13,235 bases of DNA from CAYYEF01 sp964470825 (GCA_964470825.1 CAYYEF010000015.1:1-13235); one strand, 5' to 3'; counted from the first letter of the stretch, positions 6,003 through 12,923 are shown. The notes: generated by a model from the sequence alone, not told the origin. Translations and numbers: made by a program.

Positions 6003-6074
6003 TGCCCACGGCAGGAATCGAACCCACAACTATCCCTTAGGACGGGACTGTTATATCCATTTAACTACGAGGGC
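6003..6074 (-). tRNA. tRNA-Arg (anticodon CCT)
   Basis: The anticodon stem GTCCC/GGGAT has loop GTCCTAA, giving anticodon CCT (codon AGG). The body resembles the E. coli tRNA-Arg(CCT), with D-arm GTTAAATGGATATAAC and T-loop TTCGATT. The acceptor stem GCCCTCG/CGTGGGC has a T-T mismatch at pair 5-68. The T-stem carries two wobble pairs (T50-G64, G51-T63), and position 32 is G rather than a pyrimidine. CCA is not encoded after the discriminator A. Probably functional but less regular than the other four tRNAs. Confidence 0.92.
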
Positions 6075-6082
6075 AGAACTTA

Positions 6083-6091
6083 AATTTAACA
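6083..6091 (-). promoter_or_regulatory. Possible extended -10 promoter for tRNA-Arg
   Basis: On the minus strand TGT followed by TAAATT ends 8 nt before the tRNA 5' end. No -35 is visible; that position overlaps the upstream terminator hairpin. The same nonamer pattern (TGn-TAAATT) occurs before the small membrane-protein gene. Confidence 0.4.
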
Positions 6092-6094
6092 CAA

Positions 6095-6127
6095 ACAAAA
6101 AACAGATGCTATTTTACATCTGTTTTT
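6095..6127 (-). terminator. Intrinsic terminator of the glutaredoxin gene
   Basis: AAAAACAGATG (6098-6108) pairs with CATCTGTTTTT (6117-6127) in an 11-bp stem with an 8-nt loop. The minus-strand product continues into a T-rich tail. It lies 35 nt after the glutaredoxin stop codon. Confidence 0.85.
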
Positions 6128-6161
6128 ATATTATTCAATTAAATTAATTTTGATAAAAAAT

Positions 6162-6395
6162 TTAAAGATTTAATAATTGTCTTAATCTATTCTCATCAAA
6201 ACCTACAGTGATTTCACCATCAATATCAATAACAGGAACTCCCATCTGACCTGATTTTTGGACCATGTCTTGACGTTTTTCTAAGTCTGTTGCTACGTTA
6301 TATTCAGTATAGGAAATACCATTATCATTAAAAAAATCCTTGGCATAGTGACAGAAAGTACATGTTGGGGTTGAGTATATTTCTACTTTTGACAT
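6162..6395 (-). CDS. Glutaredoxin family protein
   Basis: Small thiol-disulfide oxidoreductase of 77 aa, the full length of one glutaredoxin domain. The active site is C12-T-F-C15 in STPTCTFCHYAKDFF, the cis-proline loop is MGVPVIDIDG (P54), and GFDENRLRQLL (65-75) forms the last helix. The dithiol motif and the KSGQMGVPV segment match NrdH/YruB-like glutaredoxins, which reduce protein disulfides in the cytoplasm. The electron donor is not evident. It appears to be a single gene: its own terminator lies downstream, and upstream is a 63-nt gap to the ftsB-like gene with a possible promoter. No Shine-Dalgarno sequence is present; the start fits the family N-terminus. Confidence 0.93.
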   Translation of the reverse strand: MSKVEIYSTPTCTFCHYAKDFFNDNGISYTEYNVATDLEKRQDMVQKSGQMGVPVIDIDGEITVGFDENRLRQLLNL

Positions 6396-6412
6396 ATATA
6401 TTATTATTAAAA

Positions 6413-6439
6413 CTTATAAAGGTCTAGATATTGTATCAA
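6413..6439 (-). promoter_or_regulatory. Possible promoter of the glutaredoxin gene
   Basis: On the minus strand TTGATA (6434-6439) and TATAAG (6413-6418) are separated by 15 nt, shorter than the preferred 17. Other TA-rich hexamers lie closer to the ATG, so the placement is uncertain. Confidence 0.3.
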
Positions 6440-6458
6440 TTTTTTAAATAAAACAAAA

Positions 6459-6785
6459 TTAGTTTGAAGGGGTGTTTTTCTTTTCATCTCCAATCAAAAT
6501 AGTCTGCTCTCCTTCCTTTACAAGATCAAATCTTTCTCGTAATTCTTGTTCTACGCCGACAGGACTATTCAAACTATTTATTTTTTTCTGCAGATTTTCT
6601 TTTCTTTTTTGTAAATCTAAAAGCTCAGTTTCAACTCTCTCTTTACGTTTATTACTTTCAACTGTCTTCTGATAAAAATCCCAAGTAGCCTTAAAAAATA
6701 AAAAGAGAACGACGAGAATGATAACCAAAACAAACCTAGAATATAATATATTTTTAATTTTTTTCTTTTTTTGAAACTCTAACAT
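6459..6785 (-). CDS. Septum formation initiator, FtsB/DivIC-like
   Basis: Bitopic divisome protein of 108 aa. It has a basic cytoplasmic N-terminus (KKKKIK, 6-11), one membrane segment (about 17-33), a lysine/glutamate-rich coiled coil (about 38-74) and the typical post-coil motif with GVEQELRERFDLVKEGEQTILI (77-98), which matches the ARERFGLVKPGE-type motif of FtsB/DivIC. In E. coli, FtsB joins FtsL and FtsQ to activate septal peptidoglycan synthesis. The promoter-like hexamer TATAAA (6794-6799, minus) ends 8 nt before the ATG, with no Shine-Dalgarno sequence. It is divergently arranged with a 41-aa membrane-protein gene, 53 nt between the start codons. FtsB and DivIC cannot be told apart from the sequence alone. 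Confidence 0.87.
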   Translation of the reverse strand: MLEFQKKKKIKNILYSRFVLVIILVVLFLFFKATWDFYQKTVESNKRKERVETELLDLQKRKENLQKKINSLNSPVGVEQELRERFDLVKEGEQTILIGDEKKNTPSN

Positions 6786-6793
6786 TGATAATT

Positions 6794-6799
6794 TTTATA
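6794..6799 (-). promoter_or_regulatory. Possible -10 box of the ftsB-like gene
   Basis: TATAAA on the minus strand, a 5 of 6 match to the -10 consensus, ends 8 nt before the ATG at 6785. No clear -35 is seen. If used, the transcript would have almost no leader. Confidence 0.35.
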
Positions 6800-6820
6800 A
6801 ATGGATTTTTTCTATAATTA

Positions 6821-6829
6821 TGATATATT
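6821..6829 (+). promoter_or_regulatory. Possible extended -10 promoter of the 41-aa gene
   Basis: TGA followed by TATATT forms an extended -10 that ends 9 nt before the ATG at 6839. A perfect TATAAT at 6813-6818 is an alternative slightly further upstream. No good -35 is visible for either. Confidence 0.4.
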
Positions 6830-6838
6830 CTAACACAT

Positions 6839-6964
6839 ATGTCATTATTATTTCATAAGAAAAGCCGAAAAATCATGAAAAGATTGTTCGCATTTATTGG
6901 TATTGTGGTAGTAATCAGTATGGTCTTATTATACGCTCCTGGATTAATTCAACTCTTCAAATAA
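6839..6964 (+). CDS. Small single-span membrane protein, 41 aa, divergent from the ftsB-like gene
   Basis: A short ORF with start ATG and stop TAA. It has a basic N-terminus (MSLLFHKKSRKIMKR, 1-15), one hydrophobic helix (about 16-32, LFAFIGIVVVISMVLLY) and a short tail (APGLIQLFK). Charge bias predicts N-in topology. Support for it being real: a coherent one-span architecture, a promoter-like element 9 nt upstream, and a strong two-way terminator starting 19 nt after its stop, with no other plus-strand gene nearby to need it. Its position opposite the ftsB-like gene suggests, but does not show, an envelope or division role. I do not recognise a named family. Confidence 0.65.
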   Translation: MSLLFHKKSRKIMKRLFAFIGIVVVISMVLLYAPGLIQLFK

Positions 6965-6982
6965 ATTAATTATAGTATAAGT

Positions 6983-7013
6983 AAAAACGACTAGTAAAAT
7001 ACTAGTCGTTTTT
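6983..7013. terminator. Bidirectional terminator containing the lepA stop codon
   Basis: AAAAACGACTAGT (6983-6995) pairs with ACTAGTCGTTTTT (7001-7013): a 13-bp stem with a 5-nt loop and a T-run on either strand. The 5' arm on the minus strand encodes the last three lepA residues (K-N-D) and its TAG stop (7002-7004). It also serves the convergent 41-aa gene. Confidence 0.92.
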
Positions 7014-8792
7014 CATCATTTTCAAGAATACATCTTGACCAATGTTAACCTTACCTCTCTCAAGCATTTTCTTTTTACCTTTCTTTTGTTTTTCCCGCAA
7101 CTTCATTTTTCGAGTAATGTCTCCTCCATACATATGCTGAGTAACATCTTTTCGTAATGCGGAAAGTGTTTTTGAAGAAATAATTCTTCCAAGAGCTTTT
7201 GCCTGAACTTTTGTAGCAAACATTTGACGAGGCAAAATATCGTACAATTTTTCTACCATTTTTTCTGCCTCAAGCTCAACTCTATATTTTGAAACAATTC
7301 GAGAGAAAGCCGGAACAAGTTCCTCTGCCACAAATATCTCTATTTTGGCCACATCTGCATCTCTAAAATCTGTAATTTCATAAGACAAAGAAGCATAGCC
7401 AGAGGAAGCGCTTTTTAGCTCATCAAAGAAACCACGCATTAATTCACGCAAAGGCATTTCTACCTCTAAAGCACTCCTATTATCACCTAAATTATCGGTA
7501 TTATTAGCCATAGCCTCATGAGAATATAGAACCTGCATAACAGGACCCAAATAGTCATTAGGGAGGATAATTTTGGCCATAATCCACGGTTCTTCAACCT
7601 TTTCAATCAAACCGTAGTCTGGAAAAGCATTTGCTGAATAAGCGTTAAAACGATGACCTTTGTTATCTGTAATAAAATAGTTAATACTTGGAGAAGTTAC
7701 TACTAGATCAAGTGTAAATTCTCTCTTTAATCTTTCAGTAATAATTTCCATATGAAGCATTCCCAAAAATCCACAACGAAATCCTCTACCTAAAATACCA
7801 GAGCTTTCCTCTTCAAAAGAAAGTGAAGAGTCTGTTAATTTTAATCTAAATAACGCAAGTCGAAGCTCATCAAAATCATCTTGACTCTCAGGAAAAACAC
7901 TAGCCCAAACAACAGGTTTAGGATTATCGTATCCAGCCAAAGCGGGTGCAGGGTTCTTTAGAGTAGTAACAGTATCTCCAACAGAAGCAACTCCAGGTTC
8001 TTTGATGCCAGTCACAATATATCCGATTTCTCCCATTCTTAATTCGTTTTCTTTAAATTCATTTGGGCGAAATGTTCCGATCTCACTAGCCTTAAATTTT
8101 TTCTGACTTGCAACAAATTGCATTTCATCTCCGGTCTTAACTTGCCCATCAAAAATTCTTGTATATAAAATAACTCCTCGATGATTTGAATATTGAAAAT
8201 CAAAAATTAAAGCTCTGTTACCTTTCTCATGTGAACCACCAGAAGGATCTGGAACTTTTTTAATAATTTCATCAAGTAAAGCAGGAACACCCTCTCCTGT
8301 TTTTCCAGAGGTCTTCATAATATCTTCTTTTTTACATCCCAAAAGTTTTACAATTTCATCACTAACATCATCCACACGAGAACGAGGAGAATCAATTTTT
8401 GACAAAACCGGAATAATTACCAAACCAGTTTTTTTTGCCATTTCTAGAGTTGTAAGAGTTTGAGCTTGAACACCTTGAGTACTATCAACCAAAAGAATAG
8501 CTCCCTCAACAGCTTTTAGGGCTCTTGAAACTTCATAAGAAAAATCAATATGTCCAGGAGTATCAATAAGATTCAAGACATATTCTTGATCTTGAAATCT
8601 ATGAACCATTCTAACTGGACGCATTTTAATAGTAATACCTCTCTCCCGCTCAAGCTCCATGTCATCTAAAACCTGGTCTTTCATTAGACGAGCCTCAATA
8701 GTTTTAGTAACTTCAAGCATGCGGTCTGCCAATGTAGACTTACCATGATCAATATGAGCAATGATGGAAAAATTTCTTATATTATTAGCCAT
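7002..8792 (-). CDS. lepA: Elongation factor 4 (LepA), ribosome-associated GTPase
   Basis: Translational GTPase that acts on ribosomes (reported roles in back-translocation and in initiation/assembly). At 596 aa it matches the family length. Visible: P-loop AHIDHGKST (12-20), switch I/G2 region ERERGITIK (48-56), G3 DTPGH (77-81) with the catalytic-type histidine H81, an EF-G-like beta barrel, RCGFLGMLHMEII, and the LepA-specific C-terminal domain with RQMFATKVQAKALGRIISS and YGGDITRKMKLREKQKKGKK. The start MANNIRNFSIIAHIDHGK fits the family N-terminus. Two motifs are unusual: G4, normally NKID, reads SKID (131-134), and G5, normally SAK, reads SGK (162-164). The gene follows murJ after 60 nt and ends inside a terminator. 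No Shine-Dalgarno sequence is present. Confidence 0.97.
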   Translation of the reverse strand: MANNIRNFSIIAHIDHGKSTLADRMLEVTKTIEARLMKDQVLDDMELERERGITIKMRPVRMVHRFQDQEYVLNLIDTPGHIDFSYEVSRALKAVEGAILLVDSTQGVQAQTLTTLEMAKKTGLVIIPVLSKIDSPRSRVDDVSDEIVKLLGCKKEDIMKTSGKTGEGVPALLDEIIKKVPDPSGGSHEKGNRALIFDFQYSNHRGVILYTRIFDGQVKTGDEMQFVASQKKFKASEIGTFRPNEFKENELRMGEIGYIVTGIKEPGVASVGDTVTTLKNPAPALAGYDNPKPVVWASVFPESQDDFDELRLALFRLKLTDSSLSFEEESSGILGRGFRCGFLGMLHMEIITERLKREFTLDLVVTSPSINYFITDNKGHRFNAYSANAFPDYGLIEKVEEPWIMAKIILPNDYLGPVMQVLYSHEAMANNTDNLGDNRSALEVEMPLRELMRGFFDELKSASSGYASLSYEITDFRDADVAKIEIFVAEELVPAFSRIVSKYRVELEAEKMVEKLYDILPRQMFATKVQAKALGRIISSKTLSALRKDVTQHMYGGDITRKMKLREKQKKGKKKMLERGKVNIGQDVFLKMMKND

Positions 8793-8807
8793 GTTGTTGT
8801 AGAAGTC

Positions 8808-8816
8808 ATACTACCA
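8808..8816 (-). promoter_or_regulatory. Possible extended -10 promoter of lepA
   Basis: On the minus strand TGG followed by TAGTAT ends 15 nt before the lepA ATG, predicting a leader of about 9 nt. No good -35 is visible. It lies in the 60-nt gap after murJ; no terminator is visible in that gap, so read-through from murJ is also possible. Confidence 0.4.
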
Positions 8817-8852
8817 TAAAAACTTAATTTTAAAAGCTAAAAATGAAATGTT

Positions 8853-10529
8853 TTAAAGCTCTTCTTGTCCAGAAACAATTGGTTTAACTTTCCAAATTTT
8901 ACCACGTAAAGTCTTCCAAACTTCTCTAATTTCAGCGTTACCTATAATTATCAAAATAATTAATCCAAAAAATAAACCTACTATCCCTGATAAGAAACCT
9001 TGGGCAAAAACCCCTAATGTTGTTTCGAGATCAAAAATATTATCAAATAGCTGCAAACAAGTATAAGAGAAATATCCAATAACAAGTGACGCTGTTAAAC
9101 TATGAAAAAATGGTCTCTTTAAACAAGATGTAATATTCCCGAAATCTTTTTCAAAACTTATCCATAAAATAATAGCATTAAGAATCATACCGATAGAAAA
9201 AGCTAAAGGTAAAACTAAAATTTCTGTTCCAGATAAATTTGAAACTCTCAAAATACCGTCAAAAAAGAATTTGAGAGTTTCATCTACTCTATACCACCAC
9301 ATTAAAATAAATACTGCTGCAATTGTAAATATTGTTGAAAATAGACTATAAATAACAGGTTTTACGGTACTACCTGCAGAATAATAGCCGCGAACAAAAA
9401 GTAGTATGATGCTTTGAGCCAAAATAGAGACCGCAAACAAAGCAAGAGCTGCAGCAGTTAATCTAGTGTCATTCCATCCAAATTCACCAGATCCAAGAAT
9501 TGTTCTTACTATTTGAGCTCTTAATACTATAAATAGAACAGTTGCAGGTAAAGACCAAAAAATAATATGCTTTGCTGCGTTAGAAACTTGCTTCAAAAAT
9601 TCTTCTTTTTTTCCAGAGGCATATAAACGTGACAAAGTTGGAAAAGCAGCCAAAGAATAACTAACACCAATAATAGAAAGAGGTACCGATTGTAAATTAT
9701 TAGCAAATCCAAAAATAGTAATTGATCCAACTGCTAAAGTTGATGAGATAGAAAAAAGAACAAGTGTAGTAATTTGAGAAGAAGTTAATGCTAAAGTTCT
9801 AGGAAGTGAGAGCGAGATAACTTTTTTTACCGAAGCCCAATCAATATTTAAAGTTAGACAAGGTAATGTTTTTTTACTTACAATAAAAGGGATCTGAATA
9901 ATAAGATGCATTATTACTCCGAGCACAACTCCGTAAACTAAACCATAAATTCCAAATATCGGATAAAAGTATAATATACCAATTACAACCCCAACATTAT
10001 AAAGAATAGGGCTAATAGCGTAAATAAAAAATCTTTTATAAGCCTGAACAATTCCTCCTAATAACTGTGATATACCTAAGAACAAAGGTGATAATAATAG
10101 AATTCTTGTCATATCAATTAAATATTTTTGATATTCTGGATCAGAAATACCTGGTAAAATAAATTTCAATATCTGAGGTGTAAAAATAAGTGCTCCAATA
10201 CAAATTAATACTGTTAAAGAAATGAAAACAGTAAAAACACTATTAATTGTTCTTTTAAATTTTTGACTATCAACAATTGTTTGAGAAAAAATTGGAATTA
10301 ATACAGAAGCACTTACAAAAGTAGTAGATACTATAAAAATAAGATCAGGAATTCTAAAAGATGCATAATAAACATCTAAAATAGCTGATGCGCCGAAATG
10401 ATGAGCCAGCATTCTATCTCTTACCAAAGAAAGTATTTGAGCAAAAATAGTAAATAAAGCTAACAAATAGGCAGCTTCATGCAATCCATTTATTTCCCTG
10501 CCAACTAATCTGAAAAATTTCTTAACCAT
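8853..10529 (-). CDS. murJ: MurJ/MviN-type lipid II flippase (MOP superfamily)
   Basis: Polytopic inner-membrane transporter of 558 aa with about 14 hydrophobic segments, expected to move lipid-linked peptidoglycan precursor across the membrane. The N-terminal signature is clear: LSLVRDRMLAHHFGASAILDVYYASFRIPDLIF (33-65), and SLAAFPTLSRL (292-302) matches the repeat-domain motif. By eye alignment to E. coli MurJ, R24 and D39 are kept (R37, D52). The positions of R52, E57 and R270 are not: R52 falls at F65, E57 at about T70, and R270 at N278 in FANNLQSVP. It starts 2 nt after the stop of the ligase-like/TPR gene, so the two are co-transcribed. The MurJ family call is strong; the cargo could also be another undecaprenyl-linked glycan. 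Confidence 0.9.
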   Translation of the reverse strand: MVKKFFRLVGREINGLHEAAYLLALFTIFAQILSLVRDRMLAHHFGASAILDVYYASFRIPDLIFIVSTTFVSASVLIPIFSQTIVDSQKFKRTINSVFTVFISLTVLICIGALIFTPQILKFILPGISDPEYQKYLIDMTRILLLSPLFLGISQLLGGIVQAYKRFFIYAISPILYNVGVVIGILYFYPIFGIYGLVYGVVLGVIMHLIIQIPFIVSKKTLPCLTLNIDWASVKKVISLSLPRTLALTSSQITTLVLFSISSTLAVGSITIFGFANNLQSVPLSIIGVSYSLAAFPTLSRLYASGKKEEFLKQVSNAAKHIIFWSLPATVLFIVLRAQIVRTILGSGEFGWNDTRLTAAALALFAVSILAQSIILLFVRGYYSAGSTVKPVIYSLFSTIFTIAAVFILMWWYRVDETLKFFFDGILRVSNLSGTEILVLPLAFSIGMILNAIILWISFEKDFGNITSCLKRPFFHSLTASLVIGYFSYTCLQLFDNIFDLETTLGVFAQGFLSGIVGLFFGLIILIIIGNAEIREVWKTLRGKIWKVKPIVSGQEEL

Positions 10530-10531
10530 TT

Positions 10532-12895
10532 TTATTCTTGATTACCATTATTATCTTCTATAGGTAAATCTTCTACAGCCTCTCCTTGATTTTCTTTTAT
10601 TATTAATTGTCCTGTTTTTATTTTTTCTAATATATTTTTAATTTCTTGATTATCTGGATTTAATATTACTAAATCTTCAAATTGAGAAGCCGCTTCATTA
10701 TTTCTACCTAATTGATAATAACTTAAACCTAGAAAATATTTTGCATTTGAGTAGTAAGGATCTCTAATAACTGCATTTTCAAAAGCAGATACAGAATTTA
10801 AATATTGTTTATTTTCATATCTCAGTAAACCTAATTGGAAATATGCCCCTGGGTCATTAGGTTTTAATAATACGGCCTGTTCTACTTTTAAAATGGCTTC
10901 TTCTATCTTACCTTCTAAAACATCAATCTGAGCTAATAGATATATAGCCTCTGTATAATTTGATTTTATTTTAAGAGATTCAGAAATTAAAGATCTTGCT
11001 GATTCATAGTTTTTATTATAAATTTCTAGTCTAGCCAAAGATATATATATTTCTGGATTATCTTTATTTTTCTCTTTTGCTATCAAATAATTTTGTTTTG
11101 AATTTTCATACACACCTTGAATATTTAACGGTAATAAAGACTCGTAAATAGATGCTAGATTAGTATAATTAATATAATTATAAGGATCATATGAAATAGC
11201 AGCTTGGGCTGACTGTATAGAATTTGATAACACTTCTTGAAAAATCTTTACTTTATCTTCATTAGATAAATTCTGATTATTAAGTATTAATGATAAATTA
11301 TTTTTTTTGATATTTGATAAAGTTCTAAAATATAAATCATTTTGATCAAATTGAAGTGTTTTAATTATGTTGTATGTTGCACTCTCTAGATTATTTGAAT
11401 TTAAATCTTTTAGAGTTTTTTGATAATAAATATCTCCAGTAAACTTAGATATTGATATGTAGCTAGCTGTAATAGATAAAATTAAAATAACTATTAATAT
11501 AAAGATATAAATAAAGCCAATTCTTGGGTTTGAAGTAATATTTATCTTTTTACTTTTTAAAATATTTTCTCTATATAAACAAGCCAAGAAAACACCTGTA
11601 AATATTGATGTTATGGCTAGTGTTGTTATATTAGGTACATATATAAAATTTAAAATCCATAAATATAGAGAAACTAAAAAAGAAGATACTGTGAAATATG
11701 AATTTTCATTCTCCTCTTTCTTTAAAAACATAAATCTTAGACCAAAAAACAAATAGAGTAAGAAGAACATCACCCAAGGAATTATTCCCAAAATACCTAT
11801 ATTCACAATAAGAGTTGGAATAAAACCATATCCAAATTTAAAATCAACATTCCAAAAATCAGATTCATTTATCTCACTTGGTTTATTTTCTATCCATGCA
11901 ATATCAAATCTTGAAGGACCATAACCCAAGATGGGGTTTTTAATTAAACTTTCTTTAGCAAGATTATATGTTATAGGCATACTTGGTCTTGCCTCAATAA
12001 AATTTATCCCTAGGTAATTACTAATAATTGGAGATATACGAAAACCAGATATTATAAAGACAAAAGATATAAGAAAAACGAAAAGTGATAATTTGTTAAT
12101 TTTATTTATTTTACGAAAGTTATTGTTTATAAAAACATAAATAAAAAATAAAATTGATATTGCAGAAACAACAAACCACAACTCATTAAAATTTATTATT
12201 ATTAATAAAATTAGGGATAAAGAGAAAATTATATAAAGAAATATTTTATATATTTTTTTACAAGAAGAATTTATAAAATCTATAGAGATAAAAGATAATA
12301 TTAAACCTATTCCAGAAAAAACAGCCAAATCATACCATTTACCAATAGTATTACTTGTTTGTGTAAGGAAAAAATTAAAATTTGGTATAAAATCAAAAAA
12401 TGGTAGCTTTATTACGTGAAAAATATTTATTAATAAAATTGAAGATAGTATAGATATATATAAATATTTAATATACTTACTTTTTTGAAATAAAATAGAA
12501 ATTAAAAATAACAAAACAAATACAATAATGATATTTAAACTAGAATCGAAACTTGAGCTAAAAAAAGAAATCTGAGTATTTGTAGAAAAAAAAGAACTTA
12601 ATAAATAAAAAATGGGTATTAATAAAATAGAAAGACTTATTAAATTAAAAGGTAAAATAAAATGATTATCTTTTAATTTTAAAATTACTGCTATAAATAA
12701 AGATAGTGCTGTTAGATTAATGAAAATAATATTTTTAACTGAGTATATACTTGCTATATCAATAGGTAGGAAAATTATTGGTAAAATAAAAGATAAAGAT
12801 AAGATTATTAGAATAGGAAGAAAACTAAAAAAAATATTTTTTTTATCCTTAATTGAAACAGATTCTATTTTCACTTTTTTATCAACCATTGTCAT
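10532..12895 (-). CDS. O-antigen ligase/polymerase-like membrane protein with C-terminal TPR domain
   Basis: A two-part protein of 787 aa. Residues 1-485 are highly hydrophobic with about 12 membrane segments. A large loop (about 291-360) carries NPILGYGPSRF (320-330) and ESDFWNVDFKFG, the position and style of the Wzy_C/WaaL loop motif (NPxxGxGxxxF) that handles lipid-linked glycans. Residues 486-760 are soluble and helical, ending in four tandem TPRs of exactly 34 residues (613-646, 647-680, 681-714, 715-748), followed by an acidic tail. The TPR part probably faces the outside, given the last membrane helix at 459-480. It shares a transcript with the downstream murJ (2-nt gap). Start ATG at 12895; another ATG two codons later is equally possible. 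No Shine-Dalgarno sequence. The exact reaction (ligase, polymerase or protein glycosyltransferase) cannot be told. Confidence 0.82.
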   Translation of the reverse strand: MTMVDKKVKIESVSIKDKKNIFFSFLPILIILSLSFILPIIFLPIDIASIYSVKNIIFINLTALSLFIAVILKLKDNHFILPFNLISLSILLIPIFYLLSSFFSTNTQISFFSSSFDSSLNIIIVFVLLFLISILFQKSKYIKYLYISILSSILLINIFHVIKLPFFDFIPNFNFFLTQTSNTIGKWYDLAVFSGIGLILSFISIDFINSSCKKIYKIFLYIIFSLSLILLIIINFNELWFVVSAISILFFIYVFINNNFRKINKINKLSLFVFLISFVFIISGFRISPIISNYLGINFIEARPSMPITYNLAKESLIKNPILGYGPSRFDIAWIENKPSEINESDFWNVDFKFGYGFIPTLIVNIGILGIIPWVMFFLLYLFFGLRFMFLKKEENENSYFTVSSFLVSLYLWILNFIYVPNITTLAITSIFTGVFLACLYRENILKSKKINITSNPRIGFIYIFILIVILILSITASYISISKFTGDIYYQKTLKDLNSNNLESATYNIIKTLQFDQNDLYFRTLSNIKKNNLSLILNNQNLSNEDKVKIFQEVLSNSIQSAQAAISYDPYNYINYTNLASIYESLLPLNIQGVYENSKQNYLIAKEKNKDNPEIYISLARLEIYNKNYESARSLISESLKIKSNYTEAIYLLAQIDVLEGKIEEAILKVEQAVLLKPNDPGAYFQLGLLRYENKQYLNSVSAFENAVIRDPYYSNAKYFLGLSYYQLGRNNEAASQFEDLVILNPDNQEIKNILEKIKTGQLIIKENQGEAVEDLPIEDNNGNQE

Positions 12896-12917
12896 AAATT
12901 AGGTTTTTAATATGTAA

Positions 12918-12923
12918 ATTATA
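12918..12923 (-). promoter_or_regulatory. -10 box of the ligase-like/TPR-murJ operon
   Basis: A perfect TATAAT on the minus strand, 22 nt before the ATG at 12895. Upstream T-rich sequence (TTGTTT, 15 nt away) is a weak -35 and overlaps the T-run of the rnpB terminator. Confidence 0.5.

Noticed and set aside
6472..6672. 66-aa plus-strand ORF opposite the ftsB-like gene
   Set aside because: Antisense to the coiled-coil coding region; the Ser/Phe/Cys-rich product is what reversed Lys/Glu codons give.
8793..8852. Possible terminator between murJ and lepA
   Set aside because: No inverted repeat with a T-run is visible in the 60 nt; only a -10-like element.
12720..12902. 60-aa plus-strand ORF antisense to the start of the ligase-like/TPR gene
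   Set aside because: Lysine/isoleucine-rich translation of the reverse of a membrane-helix coding region, with no promoter or conserved motif.
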